Below, in pieces: positions 44,022-55,616 of a stretch of 64,000 nt of DNA. Position numbers and translations under genes: made by a program. Under the pieces are notes generated by a model. The model worked only from the letters and a program-made list of their open reading frames with translations, was not told the DNA's origin and made no database searches. How positions within the stretch are numbered: position 1 is the first letter of the stretch; the number at the start of each line of letters is the position of its first letter. The stretch is from Planctomycetota bacterium. GTDB taxonomy: Bacteria; Planctomycetota; Phycisphaerae; Phycisphaerales; UBA1924. The DNA lies in assembly GCA_018242625.1 (NCBI GenBank), contig JAFEBO010000008.1:186001-250000 (forward strand). The letters run 5' to 3'.

Positions 44022-45026
44022 GTGCCCCCGATGATCGAAACGATCAACCTAACGAAGAAATACGGAGACCTGGTCGCGCTCAACAACCTGAATCTCACGA
44101 TCAGCGAGGGCGATTGCTTCGGATTCATTGGCCCCAACGGCGCGGGCAAGACCACAACAATCAAAATCCTGGCGACGCTGCTCAAGCCCAGCAGCGGACA
44201 GGCGAACGTTGCCGGGCTGACGATCGGCTATCAGAATCGCCAGATCCGGCCGCTCATCGGCTACGTGCCCGATTTCATGGGTGCGTACGAGGACATGGTG
44301 GTCACGGAGTATCTTGAGTTCTTCGCGGCGTCGTACGGGATTCACGGCTCGCAGCGGGTAAAGACCGTGAAGGACGTGCTGGAACTCACGGATCTGACGT
44401 ACAAGGCCGACGCGGAAGTGAACAGCCTGAGCCGCGGCATGCAGCAGCGGCTGAGCGTCGCCCGGGTGCTGCTCCACGACCCGAAAGTGCTCCTGATGGA
44501 CGAGCCGGCGAGCGGATTGGACCCGCGGGCCCGGATCGAGATGCGAGAGCTTCTGAAAGAGCTGCGCCGGATGGGCAAAACCATCCTTATCTCGTCGCAC
44601 ATCCTGCCCGAACTGGCGGAGTTGTGCAACGTGGTGGGGATTATCGAGCGAGGGCAACTGCTCTTCAGCGGAACGGTCGACGAGATCGTCCGCCGGGCGA
44701 AGATGGGGCACGTGCTGCACGTGGGCGTGACGGACCGCGTCGAAGAGGCGGCGAAGGTTGTCGCGGGTATGCCGGGAGTGAAGAAGGTGACGCTCACGGA
44801 CGCCGAATCGCCGGGTGCGGCCGTCAACGGTGCGGGCGGAGCCTCCAAGGCGAACGGGCACGCGACGAAAATGATCGTCGCGGACTTCGACGCGGCCGGC
44901 GGCAGGAACTACACCGACATCCCCAATGTCCTGATCAATCAGGGATTCCGGATCACCAAATTCACCGAAGAGCCTGTCAACCTGGAAACCGCGTTCATGC
45001 GGCTGACCAAGGGGCTGGTGCAGTAG
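44022..45026 (+). CDS. ABC transporter ATP-binding protein
   Basis: 334 residues. Nucleotide-binding domain of the ABC-2/CcmA export type: Walker A GPNGAGKTT, Q-loop-region VPDFMGAYEDM, signature LSRGMQQRLSVARVL, Walker B VLLMDEPASGLDPRAR, switch SSHIL. Residues about 215-334 form the C-terminal regulatory extension seen in this class, with a Gly/Ala insert. The GTG at 44022 or the ATG at 44031 may be the start. No permease gene lies next to it, so its partner is elsewhere. Confidence 0.88.
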   Translation: MPPMIETINLTKKYGDLVALNNLNLTISEGDCFGFIGPNGAGKTTTIKILATLLKPSSGQANVAGLTIGYQNRQIRPLIGYVPDFMGAYEDMVVTEYLEFFAASYGIHGSQRVKTVKDVLELTDLTYKADAEVNSLSRGMQQRLSVARVLLHDPKVLLMDEPASGLDPRARIEMRELLKELRRMGKTILISSHILPELAELCNVVGIIERGQLLFSGTVDEIVRRAKMGHVLHVGVTDRVEEAAKVVAGMPGVKKVTLTDAESPGAAVNGAGGASKANGHATKMIVADFDAAGGRNYTDIPNVLINQGFRITKFTEEPVNLETAFMRLTKGLVQ

Positions 45027-45210
45027 CGGCTCTACAGGCTTCCGATCCTTGGAGCGGAGTCCCACGCGATTGCGTGGAAGCGTTCCTCGTGATACGAGCC
45101 CAATGCGGTGTTCGTCTCCGCACAATGAAGATGAAGCACGATTTGGTTCGTGACCATCAAGGATTCATCTGACGCCGGGATGATGGACATTCTTCAAGGG
45201 AGGAATTGCC

Positions 45211-45327
45211 ATGCGAGAAGGACTGCGCGGCGGCCTGGCGGCGCTCGGCGCCTGGAAGCTTGGTGGCGGGGTGATCTCGACCATTCTGGTCTTCCTTCTG
45301 CTGTACTGGCTGCTCGGCAGGTTCTGA
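45211..45327 (+). CDS. 38-residue single-helix membrane peptide
   Basis: Short gene with an unusually good ribosome binding site (AGGGAGG seven bases before ATG). The product begins MREGLRGGLAALGAWKLGGG and continues as a hydrophobic helix ending LLLYWLLGRF. Positive N-terminus, glycine-rich turn and about 20 hydrophobic residues suggest a small inner-membrane protein. It is followed by its own intrinsic terminator at 45356, which supports real expression. Function unknown. Confidence 0.65.
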   Translation: MREGLRGGLAALGAWKLGGGVISTILVFLLLYWLLGRF

Positions 45328-45355
45328 GGTGGAGACTGCCGCGCATGGAGGGGAT

Positions 45356-45393
45356 GGCCGCCCACGCTGAGTCCGGTGGGCGGTCGCTTTTTT
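45356..45393 (+). terminator. Intrinsic terminator after the small membrane peptide gene
   Basis: Eight-bp core stem ccgcccac/gtgggcgg (45358-45365 with 45376-45383), extended by two pairs, followed by cttttttg. Confidence 0.8.
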
Positions 45394-45511
45394 GAACCTT
45401 CACGGGCGGGGCCCGAACGCATCCTTGCGGGGTGGTTCTCGGTAGAATTCAGGCCCCTTTCCGGGGATGGGCGGTCCGCTCGCCCCCGGAGAGCCGGTCT
45501 GGAGAAAGTCG

Positions 45512-47689
45512 ATGAAATCCAACGCGTGGATGATGAGCAGTCTGATCGTGTGCGTGGGCCTGGCAGCGCCGCTGGTTGTTGCCGGTGAACTTCCCGCGCC
45601 GCCTCCCACCAGGCAGCAGCCGGTGAAGGAGAATCTGTTCGGCATCGAGTACATCGACAACTTCCAGTGGCTCGAGGGCGACAATTCCGACCCCAAGAAC
45701 ATGGGCAAGGAGACTCCCGAAGTCGTCGCCTGGACGGACGCTCAAAACGCCTATACCCGCAGCGTGCTCGACAGTCTTCCCGGGCGCAAAGCGGTTGAAG
45801 AGAAGATCCGTCCGCTGATGGAAGTCGGATCGATCTCCAGCCCGACGATGCGGGGCAACCGGTACTTCTTCAGCAAGCGCGAAGCGAGCCAGAACCAGCC
45901 CCGGGTCTATTACCGGGACGGGTACAAGGGCGAATCCAAGCTCCTGCTCGATCCGGCCACCATCGATTCGAGCGGGCTTGTGACGATCACGTGGTACGTG
46001 CCCAGCCGGGACGGGAAGCAGCTCGCGTACGGCACGTACCGGGCGGGCGATGAGAATGCGACTCTTCACATCATCGACGTCGACACCGGCAAGAAGAGCG
46101 ACTTCAGCATTCCCAACAAGGTGAGCAGTGTGGACTGGCTCCCCGATGGATCGGGCCTTGTCTATCGGAATCTTTCCGACCCCAACAATCCATACAGCGG
46201 GCAGGTGATGTATCTGGGAGTCGGCGAGGATGTCGCCAAAGCCCGGACGATCTTCCGCCAGTTCACGCCCGAGGAAAACGCGAAACTGGCCACCACGTAC
46301 GGCCCGGGGGGAGGGATCGACCGCGACGGCAAGTGGCTGCAGCTCAGCTATTCGACGGACACCCGGAACAACGACCTCTGGGTCGCCGACTTTGCCGAGT
46401 TCATGAAGACCGGCAAGGTCAACAAGATCGACATTCTCACGCGCGAGAAGGCCTCGGCCGGTGGCGACATCATCGGCGACACGATGTTCCTCCAGACGAC
46501 GCTGGACGCTCCCAACGGACGCGTGTTCGCGGTGGATCTCAAGAACCCCGCCCGGAGCAACTGGAAAGAAATCATCCCCGAACGCAAGGACGCCAACCTG
46601 ACCGGGGTCGCGGTTTCGAAAAACCGCATCGCCGCGACGTACCTCAAGAACGCCAGCAGCTCGATCGAGATCTTCGATCACGCGGGCAAGCCGATGGGCT
46701 CCCTGAAGCTGCCGGGTATCGGCAGCGCCGGCATCGCGACGGATGAAGATCGCGATGAGGCCTACCTCTCGTTCAGCAGCTACAACTACCCGACGTCGAT
46801 TTTCCGCGTGGATCTCACCAGGCCCGACGCGGAGCCGGAGCTGTGGGAACGCCCCGCGGTGCCGGTCGATCCGAGCACGGTGGAAGTGAAGCAGGAGTGG
46901 TTCAGCAGCTCGGGCGGCGCACGCATCCCCATGTTCATCGTGCACAAGAAGGGCCTGAAGCTCGACGGCAACAATCCGACGATTCTCTACGGATACGGCG
47001 GGTTCATGCAGTCGATGACGCCGGGCTTCAGCGCCACCAACTTCCAGTGGTTTGATCAGGGGGGCGTCTACGCGGTCGCCAATCTGCGCGGCGGCGGCGA
47101 GTTCGGCACCGCGTGGCACGAGGCCGGGAAGCTCGGCCAGAAGCAGAACACGTGGGACGACTTCCAGGCCGCCGCGGAGTATCTCATCAACAGCGGATAT
47201 ACCAACCCAAAGAAGCTGGCGGTGATGGGCGGATCGCAGGGCGGCCTGCTTGTCGGCTCGTTTGTGACGCAGCGGCCGGATTTGTGCCGCGCCGCGCTGT
47301 GCCTCGTGCCGCTGAACGACATGCTCCGCTACCAGAACTTCCTGATGGCGCGGTACTGGGTCCCGGAATACGGGAGCGCCGAGAACAAGGAGCAGTTCGA
47401 GTTCATCCGCAAGTACTCGCCCTATCAGAACGTCAAGAAGGGAACCGCGTACCCCGCGGTGCTCGTGACGGCGGGTGAGCACGACGCCCGGGTGCACCCG
47501 CTGCACGCCCGAAAGTTTGTGGCGGCCCTCCGCGATGCGACGAGCAGCGGCCTGCCGATCCTCTACTGGGGAGACAAGGATGCGGGCCACGGTCAGGGCA
47601 AGCCACTGAACCTGCGGATGCGGGACCTTGTCGATCAGCGCATGTTCCTGATGTGGCAACTGGGAATGCTCCCGGACGCGTCGAACTGA
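45512..47689 (+). CDS. Secreted prolyl oligopeptidase (S9A)
   Basis: 725 residues from the ATG at 45512 (GGAGA upstream). Signal peptide (ending near VVAGE) then a seven-bladed beta-propeller and a C-terminal alpha/beta-hydrolase domain. Catalytic serine in GGSQGGLLVG, aspartate in GEHDARVHP, histidine in KDAGHGQG; NPTILYGYGGF and ANLRGGGEFG are family signatures. Cleaves after proline in short peptides; with an export signal it would act in the periplasm or outside. A terminator follows. Confidence 0.92.
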   Translation: MKSNAWMMSSLIVCVGLAAPLVVAGELPAPPPTRQQPVKENLFGIEYIDNFQWLEGDNSDPKNMGKETPEVVAWTDAQNAYTRSVLDSLPGRKAVEEKIRPLMEVGSISSPTMRGNRYFFSKREASQNQPRVYYRDGYKGESKLLLDPATIDSSGLVTITWYVPSRDGKQLAYGTYRAGDENATLHIIDVDTGKKSDFSIPNKVSSVDWLPDGSGLVYRNLSDPNNPYSGQVMYLGVGEDVAKARTIFRQFTPEENAKLATTYGPGGGIDRDGKWLQLSYSTDTRNNDLWVADFAEFMKTGKVNKIDILTREKASAGGDIIGDTMFLQTTLDAPNGRVFAVDLKNPARSNWKEIIPERKDANLTGVAVSKNRIAATYLKNASSSIEIFDHAGKPMGSLKLPGIGSAGIATDEDRDEAYLSFSSYNYPTSIFRVDLTRPDAEPELWERPAVPVDPSTVEVKQEWFSSSGGARIPMFIVHKKGLKLDGNNPTILYGYGGFMQSMTPGFSATNFQWFDQGGVYAVANLRGGGEFGTAWHEAGKLGQKQNTWDDFQAAAEYLINSGYTNPKKLAVMGGSQGGLLVGSFVTQRPDLCRAALCLVPLNDMLRYQNFLMARYWVPEYGSAENKEQFEFIRKYSPYQNVKKGTAYPAVLVTAGEHDARVHPLHARKFVAALRDATSSGLPILYWGDKDAGHGQGKPLNLRMRDLVDQRMFLMWQLGMLPDASN

Positions 47690-47713
47690 CCACCCAAAGG
47701 CTCGGGAACTTTG

Positions 47714-47746
47714 CGGGGCCGGATCCGTCCGGCCCCGTTTGTTTTT
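47714..47746 (+). terminator. Intrinsic terminator after the oligopeptidase gene
   Basis: Ten-bp perfect stem (47714-47723 with 47728-47737), four-base loop, followed by tttgttttt. Confidence 0.9.
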
Positions 47747-47795
47747 GCCCTTTTTGCTGGAAGCTTCGGGCACGCCGAGGTATTGTCGGAGTTCA

Positions 47796-48587
47796 TTGAT
47801 TCCGCTTCTCGTGGCGATGTTCCTTTGCGTTCTGCGCCAGGACCACGCGGCCCCGCTGCCGGCGCCGGTGGTCCCGGTTCTCATGTATCACCACATCCGA
47901 GAGCCGCTTCCCAGCGACGGTCCGGCGGCCCGGTTCATCGTCTCGCCGACAGCTTTCGGCGCTCAGCTGGATTACCTTCGCGCCAACGGGTACACGGCGA
48001 TCGATACGACCCGGCTCGCCGATGCGATCCTGCGCGGAGCCCGGCTCCCCGAGAAGCCGGTTCTGATCACCTTTGACGATGGCTGGCAGGAGCACGCAAC
48101 CATCGTCCTGCCGATGCTTCGCGAGCGCGGGATGGTTGGGGTCTTTTTCATCCACACGGGAGCGCCGGGCGAGGAGCCGGGCAGTTACGTGTCGTGGACA
48201 CAGGTCTGCGAGCTGGAAGAGTCAGGTATGGATGTGGAGAGTCACACGATCGGGCATCCTTCGCTGCCGGCGGTCGACAGCGCCGTCTGCGAACATGAGC
48301 TGAGAGAATCGAGGCGGGTCCTCGAGTTGAAGCTGCAGCGGCCGGTTCTGGCGGTGGCGTATCCCTTCGGAGACTTCACCGAACGTGAAATCGAGGCCGC
48401 CCGGCGCGCGGGGTATCAGGTCGCCTTCTCGACCGAAGTCGGCCTGCGGCAGGACGCCCCGATGGAGCTGCACAGGACCATTGTCACAAGCACCGACACG
48501 ATCGATGACTTCGCGATCAAACTGACCGAAGTCTCGGGCGATCGGGCTCTGCTGGACTATCGGCAGTCGATCACGCCGCTCCGCTAG
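47796..48587 (+). CDS. Polysaccharide deacetylase (NodB homology)
   Basis: About 263 residues. Removes N- or O-acetyl groups from polysaccharide or peptidoglycan. PVLMYHHIREP, metal-binding Asp in VLITFDDGW and the HxxxH of ESHTIGHPSL are seen, plus VAYPFGDF. The start is uncertain: a TTG at 47796 with GGAG gives a plausible signal peptide, while the ATG at 47817 leaves a very short one. Its stop overlaps the stop of the convergent esterase gene by three bases. Confidence 0.85.
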   Translation: MIPLLVAMFLCVLRQDHAAPLPAPVVPVLMYHHIREPLPSDGPAARFIVSPTAFGAQLDYLRANGYTAIDTTRLADAILRGARLPEKPVLITFDDGWQEHATIVLPMLRERGMVGVFFIHTGAPGEEPGSYVSWTQVCELEESGMDVESHTIGHPSLPAVDSAVCEHELRESRRVLELKLQRPVLAVAYPFGDFTEREIEAARRAGYQVAFSTEVGLRQDAPMELHRTIVTSTDTIDDFAIKLTEVSGDRALLDYRQSITPLR

Positions 48588-49456
48588 TCGGCCCGGCGGC
48601 GATACTGCAGGAACCAGTTGCCAAGGTCGTAGTTGCGGTAGGCCGCGTCCCAGGAATTGTGATTGGCATCGGGCAGAAGCGTGAGCTTGATCGGCACAAG
48701 GTCACGCATGCCGGCCTGACGTTCCTGTATGGCCTGCACCACCTGCGTCGTCTGGTCGTAGGGGACGACATCGTCCTTGATGCCGTGAAAGGCCCAGATC
48801 GGATCCCTGAAAACGCGGACGGCGATCGACTGGGGCATCATGGTGTCTCCCATGTCGCGGAAGTAGCCGCAGATGGGGACCAGGGCCGCGAAGGTTCCGG
48901 GATAGAGCGATCCAAGGGCCCAGGTCCCTGCGCCTCCCTGCGAAAGGCCCGTGAGGTAGATGCGGTCGGGATCGATGTTGTACTCAGACTGCGTTTTTCG
49001 CAGGATGTCCATGACCGTTTTCTGATGATCGAGCCACTGGCTCCTGGAGTCGGGCTTTTGCGGGAAGATCACGATGAACGGCCACTTTGCGGGGTCTTGG
49101 ACGATGGCCGGTCCGATTCCTTGCGCGACCTGCTTGTGTCCGTCGGTCCCGGACTCGCCGCTGCCGTGCAGGAAGAGGATTGCGGGACAGGGCTTCGACG
49201 GGTCGTAGCTGGGCGGGATGTACAGCGCGTACGGACGCTTTCCGCCCGGGCCGGCGTCGTAGACGTCGATCTGCCGGAAGATGAATCCCGGCGGGTTCAG
49301 CGCCGGATCGTTCGGAACGGCGGGATCGGGGGTGGACGTTTGAGCCGGGGGCTGGGGTGGATGAGAAGGCATGTCGCTACAGCAGTTGGAGGGTTTCTCT
49401 CCCGCACAGGCGGAGAGGACGCAGGCCAGTGTCAGACCAATGAGTGTGATTCGCAT
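48584..49456 (-). CDS. Lipoprotein esterase (feruloyl esterase/PHB-depolymerase-like)
   Basis: 290 residues. Lipobox LSAC after a short signal, a Pro/Ser/Thr-rich spacer, then an alpha/beta hydrolase: LFLHGSGESGTDG, nucleophile elbow GLSQGGAGTW, HGIKDDVVPY (acid) and a histidine in DANHNSWD. The layout is that of exported polysaccharide-associated esterases. With the convergent polysaccharide deacetylase it may belong to polysaccharide breakdown or remodelling (inference). Confidence 0.82.
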   Translation of the reverse strand: MRITLIGLTLACVLSACAGEKPSNCCSDMPSHPPQPPAQTSTPDPAVPNDPALNPPGFIFRQIDVYDAGPGGKRPYALYIPPSYDPSKPCPAILFLHGSGESGTDGHKQVAQGIGPAIVQDPAKWPFIVIFPQKPDSRSQWLDHQKTVMDILRKTQSEYNIDPDRIYLTGLSQGGAGTWALGSLYPGTFAALVPICGYFRDMGDTMMPQSIAVRVFRDPIWAFHGIKDDVVPYDQTTQVVQAIQERQAGMRDLVPIKLTLLPDANHNSWDAAYRNYDLGNWFLQYRRRAD

Positions 49457-49819
49457 GAGGCTCGCCCGGATTCGGTTTGGTGAGCGTACTCCCTCTCATT
49501 CCAGCGGCTCCACGCCTTTGTTGAAAGTCCTGGGATCCCGCGCGGACTTGCCCCGACCGTCAGACCGCGGCATAACGGTTTCCCCGAAGCTGGGCGCGGC
49601 TTCCATAAACCGCCCGAGTACGGGCGGATCGGGACATGATTCCGTGCTTGCAAATCAGTTGGCGATGGTCGTGGGCGTCCGCAAATCGTGGCTTCTGAGA
49701 GGCATGCCGCGGCGTTACTCCTTGGCGACCCGTGTTGGCTGACTGGTTGAAATTCATGTTCAGAAGCGCAGCATTGACAGCGGTTTACGCTGAAATCAAA
49801 ACCATTCAAAATCCAAACA

Positions 49820-49848
49820 TTGACAAGCCTGTTCGGGGTTGGTAAGCT
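49820..49848 (+). promoter_or_regulatory. Candidate recA promoter
   Basis: Perfect -35 TTGACA (49820-49825), 17-bp spacer, TAAGCT (49843-49848) as a weak -10. The leader to the recA ATG would be about 170 nt. Confidence 0.45.
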
Positions 49849-49891
49849 GGGTCCGGACAGGCTCGCGTCCGACGCCGCCCCTGTCTCTCGT

Positions 49892-49917
49892 GCCGTGAAA
49901 CATGGTTGTTTCGCGGC
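49892..49917. promoter_or_regulatory. Inverted repeat in the recA leader
   Basis: GAAAC (49897-49901), six bases, GTTTC (49908-49912), with further flanking pairs GCC/GGC. The motif gccgtgaaacatgg (49892-49905) recurs exactly upstream of eno at 52321-52334. It is not a recognisable CTGT-N8-ACAG or GAAC-N4-GTTC LexA box; an operator role is a guess. Confidence 0.35.
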
Positions 49918-50022
49918 CGGGCACTGCGTCGGGCCGACCCCTGAGCCCTTTGCGCCCCTTTGTTCGGGTGCCCAGGCCACTCAACGGGCCAACCCGCCAG
50001 AGGCGGGAGAACGGATTGGTTT

Positions 50023-51141
50023 ATGGCAGTTGCAGAAGTGAAGGACGGGCGTGCGGAATCCAAGACTGAAGTGAAGGCCGCGGCGGAGGATCGCCAGAAG
50101 AAGAAAGCGCTCGATCTGGCGCTCGGGCAGATCGAAAAGGCGTTCGGCAAGGGCGCCGTGATGCGGATGGACGAATCCGCTTACCTGAACATTCCGGGCA
50201 TTTCGACGGGTTCGATTTCGCTGGATCTTGCTCTTGGAGGCAAGGGCATCCCGCGCGGGCGCATCGTCGAAGTCTTTGGGCCGGAATCATCGGGCAAGAC
50301 GACGCTGGCGCTGACGATCGCCTCGCAGGCGCAGAAAGACGGAGGCGTGGCGGCGTTCATCGACGCGGAACACGCGCTCGATCCGTCGTGGGCCCGCCGC
50401 ATCGGCGTCAACATCGACGACCTGCTGGTGAGCCAGCCGGACTCGGGCGAACAGGCCCTTGAGATCTGTGAGCTGCTCGTCCGGTCCAACGCCGTGGACC
50501 TGATCGTGGTCGACTCGGTGGCGGCGCTCATCCCCAAGGCCGAGATCGAGGGAGAGATGGGCGATGCGGTGGTGGGCCTGCAGGCCAGGCTGATGAGCCA
50601 GGCGATGCGCAAGCTCACGGGCGTGATCGCCCGGAGCAACTGCACGGTTGTCTTCATCAACCAGATCCGCGAGAAGATCGGCGTGATGTTCGGCAGCCCG
50701 GAGACGACGCCGGGCGGGCGTGCGCTCAAGTTCTATTCCTCCGTGCGCATCGATGTCCGACGCATCGGCGCCATCAAGGAGGGCGAGGTGACCGTCGGCA
50801 GCCGCACCCGGGCCCGCGTGGTCAAGAACAAGGTCGCGCCACCCTTCCGGGATGCGGAATTCGACATCATGTATGTCGAGGGCATCTCGCTCGCCGGCGA
50901 TCTGCTCGATCTGGCGGTGGACAGCAAGGTGATCAACAAGAGCGGCGCGTGGTTCAGCTACGGCGAAGTCCGGATGGGACAGGGCCGCGAGCAGGCTCGG
51001 GCCATGCTGAAGGACAATCCCGAGATGTTCAGGGAGATCCGCAAGAAAGTCCTGGACATCCGCGGTAATCACCCGGTGACGGGGCGGCCGCCGGGCGCCG
51101 TCGCGGGCGATGGAGAGGCCGAAGGCGAAGACGAGGAATAA
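50023..51141 (+). CDS. recA: Recombinase RecA
   Basis: Strand-exchange and SOS coprotease ATPase. 372 residues from the ATG at 50023. Walker A GPESSGKT at 86-93, [13 protein letters not shown], Walker [23 protein letters not shown] and the L2 loop [21 protein letters not shown] Lys/Glu-rich N-terminal extension (about 25 residues) and acidic tail ([11 protein letters not shown]) are ordinary variation. Monocistronic, with a terminator at 51172. Confidence 0.98.
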   Translation: MAVAEVKDGRAESKTEVKAAAEDRQKKKALDLALGQIEKAFGKGAVMRMDESAYLNIPGISTGSISLDLALGGKGIPRGRIVEVFGPESSGKTTLALTIASQAQKDGGVAAFIDAEHALDPSWARRIGVNIDDLLVSQPDSGEQALEICELLVRSNAVDLIVVDSVAALIPKAEIEGEMGDAVVGLQARLMSQAMRKLTGVIARSNCTVVFINQIREKIGVMFGSPETTPGGRALKFYSSVRIDVRRIGAIKEGEVTVGSRTRARVVKNKVAPPFRDAEFDIMYVEGISLAGDLLDLAVDSKVINKSGAWFSYGEVRMGQGREQARAMLKDNPEMFREIRKKVLDIRGNHPVTGRPPGAVAGDGEAEGEDEE

Positions 51142-51171
51142 GCCCTCCGTTCCGGAGTATGAACCGATTTC

Positions 51172-51196
51172 CGCCCCGCGCTCGCGGGGCGTTTTT
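51172..51196 (+). terminator. Intrinsic terminator after recA
   Basis: GC stem cgccccgc/gcggggcg with a gctc loop, then gttttt. Confidence 0.9.
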
Positions 51197-51522
51197 CATT
51201 CGTGCTGCTCTTCGCTTGTCTTTTGGGCGGTCGAAGAGTCGCAGAATGAATGCAGGTGGGAGCTGACGCCCGGAACGAATCAGGATCGGGCCAGGCTGCA
51301 TATCCAGGCGCTGCAGCCGGGGGATATGAAGAATGCAAATCGCGATTCGGGCGAGGTTGTTGAGTTTGAAACTTCAGCGCGAGAACTGCGGCGAGCGACC
51401 GCCGCGATGTTCCGGTCGCCTCGATCGGGCTGCACCAGCGCCGAGTACAAATATGCGTGGGGGTTCGAGTTTCCGGCGGCGGCGGTTGAGAGGATTTCGA
51501 ACTGATTGAGCAGCCGGGGATC
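51197..51522. other. Non-coding stretch between recA terminator and the PhoU-domain gene
   Basis: 326 bp. A plus-strand open frame crosses it but runs through the recA terminator and out of the recA 3' end in another frame, so it is not credible as a gene. I see nothing else. Confidence 0.5.
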
Positions 51523-53705
<2,183 letters not shown>

Positions 53706-53748
53706 TGGACCGGTCGCGGTTTACACGCGGGTGAGACAAGGTCGGCGC

Positions 53749-54777
53749 TTACAGCCCGACCTTGATCCCCTCGGCCTTGAACTTCTGGAGCAGAAGCTGC
53801 AGTTCGGTGAGCGCCTTGTCCAGGCGCTCCGCGGCGCTGTTGAGCGAGCGGTAGAGATCCGGGTTGTTCACGAGCTGGCCGGCCGTGCCATCGCCCCGGT
53901 TGATCTTGCCCGCCACGGCGCCGATGTCGGCCAGCGCTCCATCGAGCCGGGAGAGCGTCGACTTCGCATCTCGGGCGAGGGATTCGACCGCCGCGATCGC
54001 CCGCTCACCCTTGGCGTCGATTCCCTGGGCCGCCGCGTCGATGCTCTTGGCGGCCGCCTGCGCGTCGGAGAAGAGCTGGTTGATCTTGGAGGAGCTTTCC
54101 TTGAGGTTCTTGAGGAGCGTGTCGTCCGAAACCCACTTGTCGAGCGAAGACAGGAGGGTGTCGGCGCGGGATATCACGCTGGCGATTGTGGGGGGCTGAC
54201 CCGCCTGCACCTGCGCCGGCGAGCGGGGTTCCAAAAGGGACTGAAGGCTCTCGCCGACCTTGGTGTAGGTGTCGGCGAACTTCTCGAACTTCTCCGCGGT
54301 GCTCGAAAGGCGTTCGAGGGGTTTCTGCAGGTCCCCGAAGAGCGATCGAGGTTCCACCCGGATCGGCGGTGTCTGGCTGTCGCCGGCGTACGCGGTCTCA
54401 GAAATGAACGCGGTGGGATCGGCTCCCGGCGCGTACGAAAGAGCCAGCGAGGCGTCGCCGACGAACCCCTTTTCGACGTACACGGACAGATCGCGGGGCA
54501 CCTTCACACCCTTTTTGATGTTCATTGTCGCGACGATGCCCTGGGTCGGCGGGTCCGCGACGGCGAGGCTGGTGATCTGACCGATGCGGACACCATTAAA
54601 AAGCACGGGCGAGGTCCCGCCGACGCCCGCGGTGCTCGGCATGGAAAGTTTGATCTCGTAGACGGGCTCAAACCTCTTGCGGAATTCGCCAAAGAGGATG
54701 AGCATCACGATCAGCCCCGTCACGCCGACAATCGCGGTCAGCCCCACCAGAAAATCTCTCACAACGGCCTGCTTCAT
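53749..54777 (-). CDS. MlaD/MCE-domain lipid transport protein
   Basis: 342 residues. One N-terminal membrane helix (FLVGLTAIVGVTGLIVMLIL), an MCE domain (about 35-125: YEIKLSMPSTAGVGGTSPVLFNGVRIGQI...VYVEKGFVGDASLALSYA), and a long helical C-terminus (about 150-342) likely to form a tunnel-like coiled coil. MCE proteins carry phospholipids between membranes with an ABC transporter. The ATPase gene is directly upstream; no MlaE-type permease is seen here. Confidence 0.88.
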   Translation of the reverse strand: MKQAVVRDFLVGLTAIVGVTGLIVMLILFGEFRKRFEPVYEIKLSMPSTAGVGGTSPVLFNGVRIGQITSLAVADPPTQGIVATMNIKKGVKVPRDLSVYVEKGFVGDASLALSYAPGADPTAFISETAYAGDSQTPPIRVEPRSLFGDLQKPLERLSSTAEKFEKFADTYTKVGESLQSLLEPRSPAQVQAGQPPTIASVISRADTLLSSLDKWVSDDTLLKNLKESSSKINQLFSDAQAAAKSIDAAAQGIDAKGERAIAAVESLARDAKSTLSRLDGALADIGAVAGKINRGDGTAGQLVNNPDLYRSLNSAAERLDKALTELQLLLQKFKAEGIKVGL

Positions 54778-54786
54778 GAACTCGCC

Positions 54787-55599
54787 TCAGTCCTTTTCGT
54801 CTTCGTGATCGTATTGGCCCATAAAGAAGTGGCTGACCTGCGGGTCCGGATGCCGGGCCAGGTCGTCGTATGTGCCGTCGGCCGCGATCTTTCCGTTCAG
54901 CAGCAGCACGCACCGATCGGCAACTTTGCGGGCCGAAACCAGATCGTGCGTCACAACGATGTTTGTCACCCCCAGCGATTTTTTCAGCTTGATGATCAGT
55001 TCGTTGATCCCGTCGGATCGGATCGGATCGAGCCCGGTGGTGGGCTCGTCGTACAGCACGACGCGCGGTTCGAGCACGATCGCCCGCGCCAGCGCCACGC
55101 GCTTGCGCTGCCCGCCCGAGAGCTGCGCCGGCAGCTTGCGGAACATCCCCTTGAGATCGACGACTTCAAGAGCCCGCGCCACCCTCTCGTGGCGCTCCTC
55201 GCGGCTCAGCCTGGTGTGCTCGCGCAGCGGGAATTCGATGTTTTCCTCGACCGTGAGCGAATCGAACAGGGCGCCGCCCTGGAACAGCAGCCCGATCTGC
55301 AGCCGCACATCGGTCCAGTCCGTTTCCTTGAGACAGTCGATGCGGGCGCCATCAAAGTAGATCTCACCGCCGTCGGGCCTGAGCAGCCCGACGATGTGCT
55401 TGAGCATGACGCTTTTGCCCGAGCCCGACGGACCGAGCACGACGGTGGTCTTGCCGGTCTCAAAGGCCAGATCGACCCCGGCCAGCACGTGCAGCGAGCC
55501 GAAGGACTTGCGCAGGCCGCGAAGTTCCAGAAGAGGCCCGGCAGGGGCAGATCCGCCCGGGCGGTCGGCAGCCGGATTGGTACGAGAAGACACGGTCAT
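54787..55599 (-). CDS. MlaF-like ABC ATPase for lipid transport
   Basis: 270 residues. Walker A VLGPSGSGKS, LLFQGGALFDSLTVEENIEFPL (the Q-loop stretch typical of MlaF), signature QLSGGQRKRVALARAI, Walker B VVLYDEPTTGLDPIRSD, and ATHD-type switch VVTHDLVSA. It drives an MCE lipid transporter and lies 9 bp upstream of the MCE gene. Start only 17 bp from that of the divergent NUDIX gene. Confidence 0.9.
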   Translation of the reverse strand: MTVSSRTNPAADRPGGSAPAGPLLELRGLRKSFGSLHVLAGVDLAFETGKTTVVLGPSGSGKSVMLKHIVGLLRPDGGEIYFDGARIDCLKETDWTDVRLQIGLLFQGGALFDSLTVEENIEFPLREHTRLSREERHERVARALEVVDLKGMFRKLPAQLSGGQRKRVALARAIVLEPRVVLYDEPTTGLDPIRSDGINELIIKLKKSLGVTNIVVTHDLVSARKVADRCVLLLNGKIAADGTYDDLARHPDPQVSHFFMGQYDHEDEKD

Positions 55600-55616
55600 C
55601 GCGATACGCTCCGTCC

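Larger units (their letters stand above)
49457..50022. other. 566-bp region between the esterase and recA starts
   Basis: Divergent upstream region. No convincing gene. It holds a seven-bp hairpin at 49610-49627, an AT-richer stretch at 49780-49830 with the recA promoter candidate, and the inverted repeat described at 49897. Confidence 0.5.

Noticed and set aside
49892-49917. LexA (SOS) box upstream of recA
   Set aside because: The dyad GAAAC-N6-GTTTC does not match CTGT-N8-ACAG or the GAAC-N4-GTTC type; kept only as an unassigned inverted repeat.
51110-51505. Open frame of 131 codons overlapping the recA 3' end
   Set aside because: It begins within recA in another frame, crosses the recA terminator, has no ribosome binding site and no recognisable domain.
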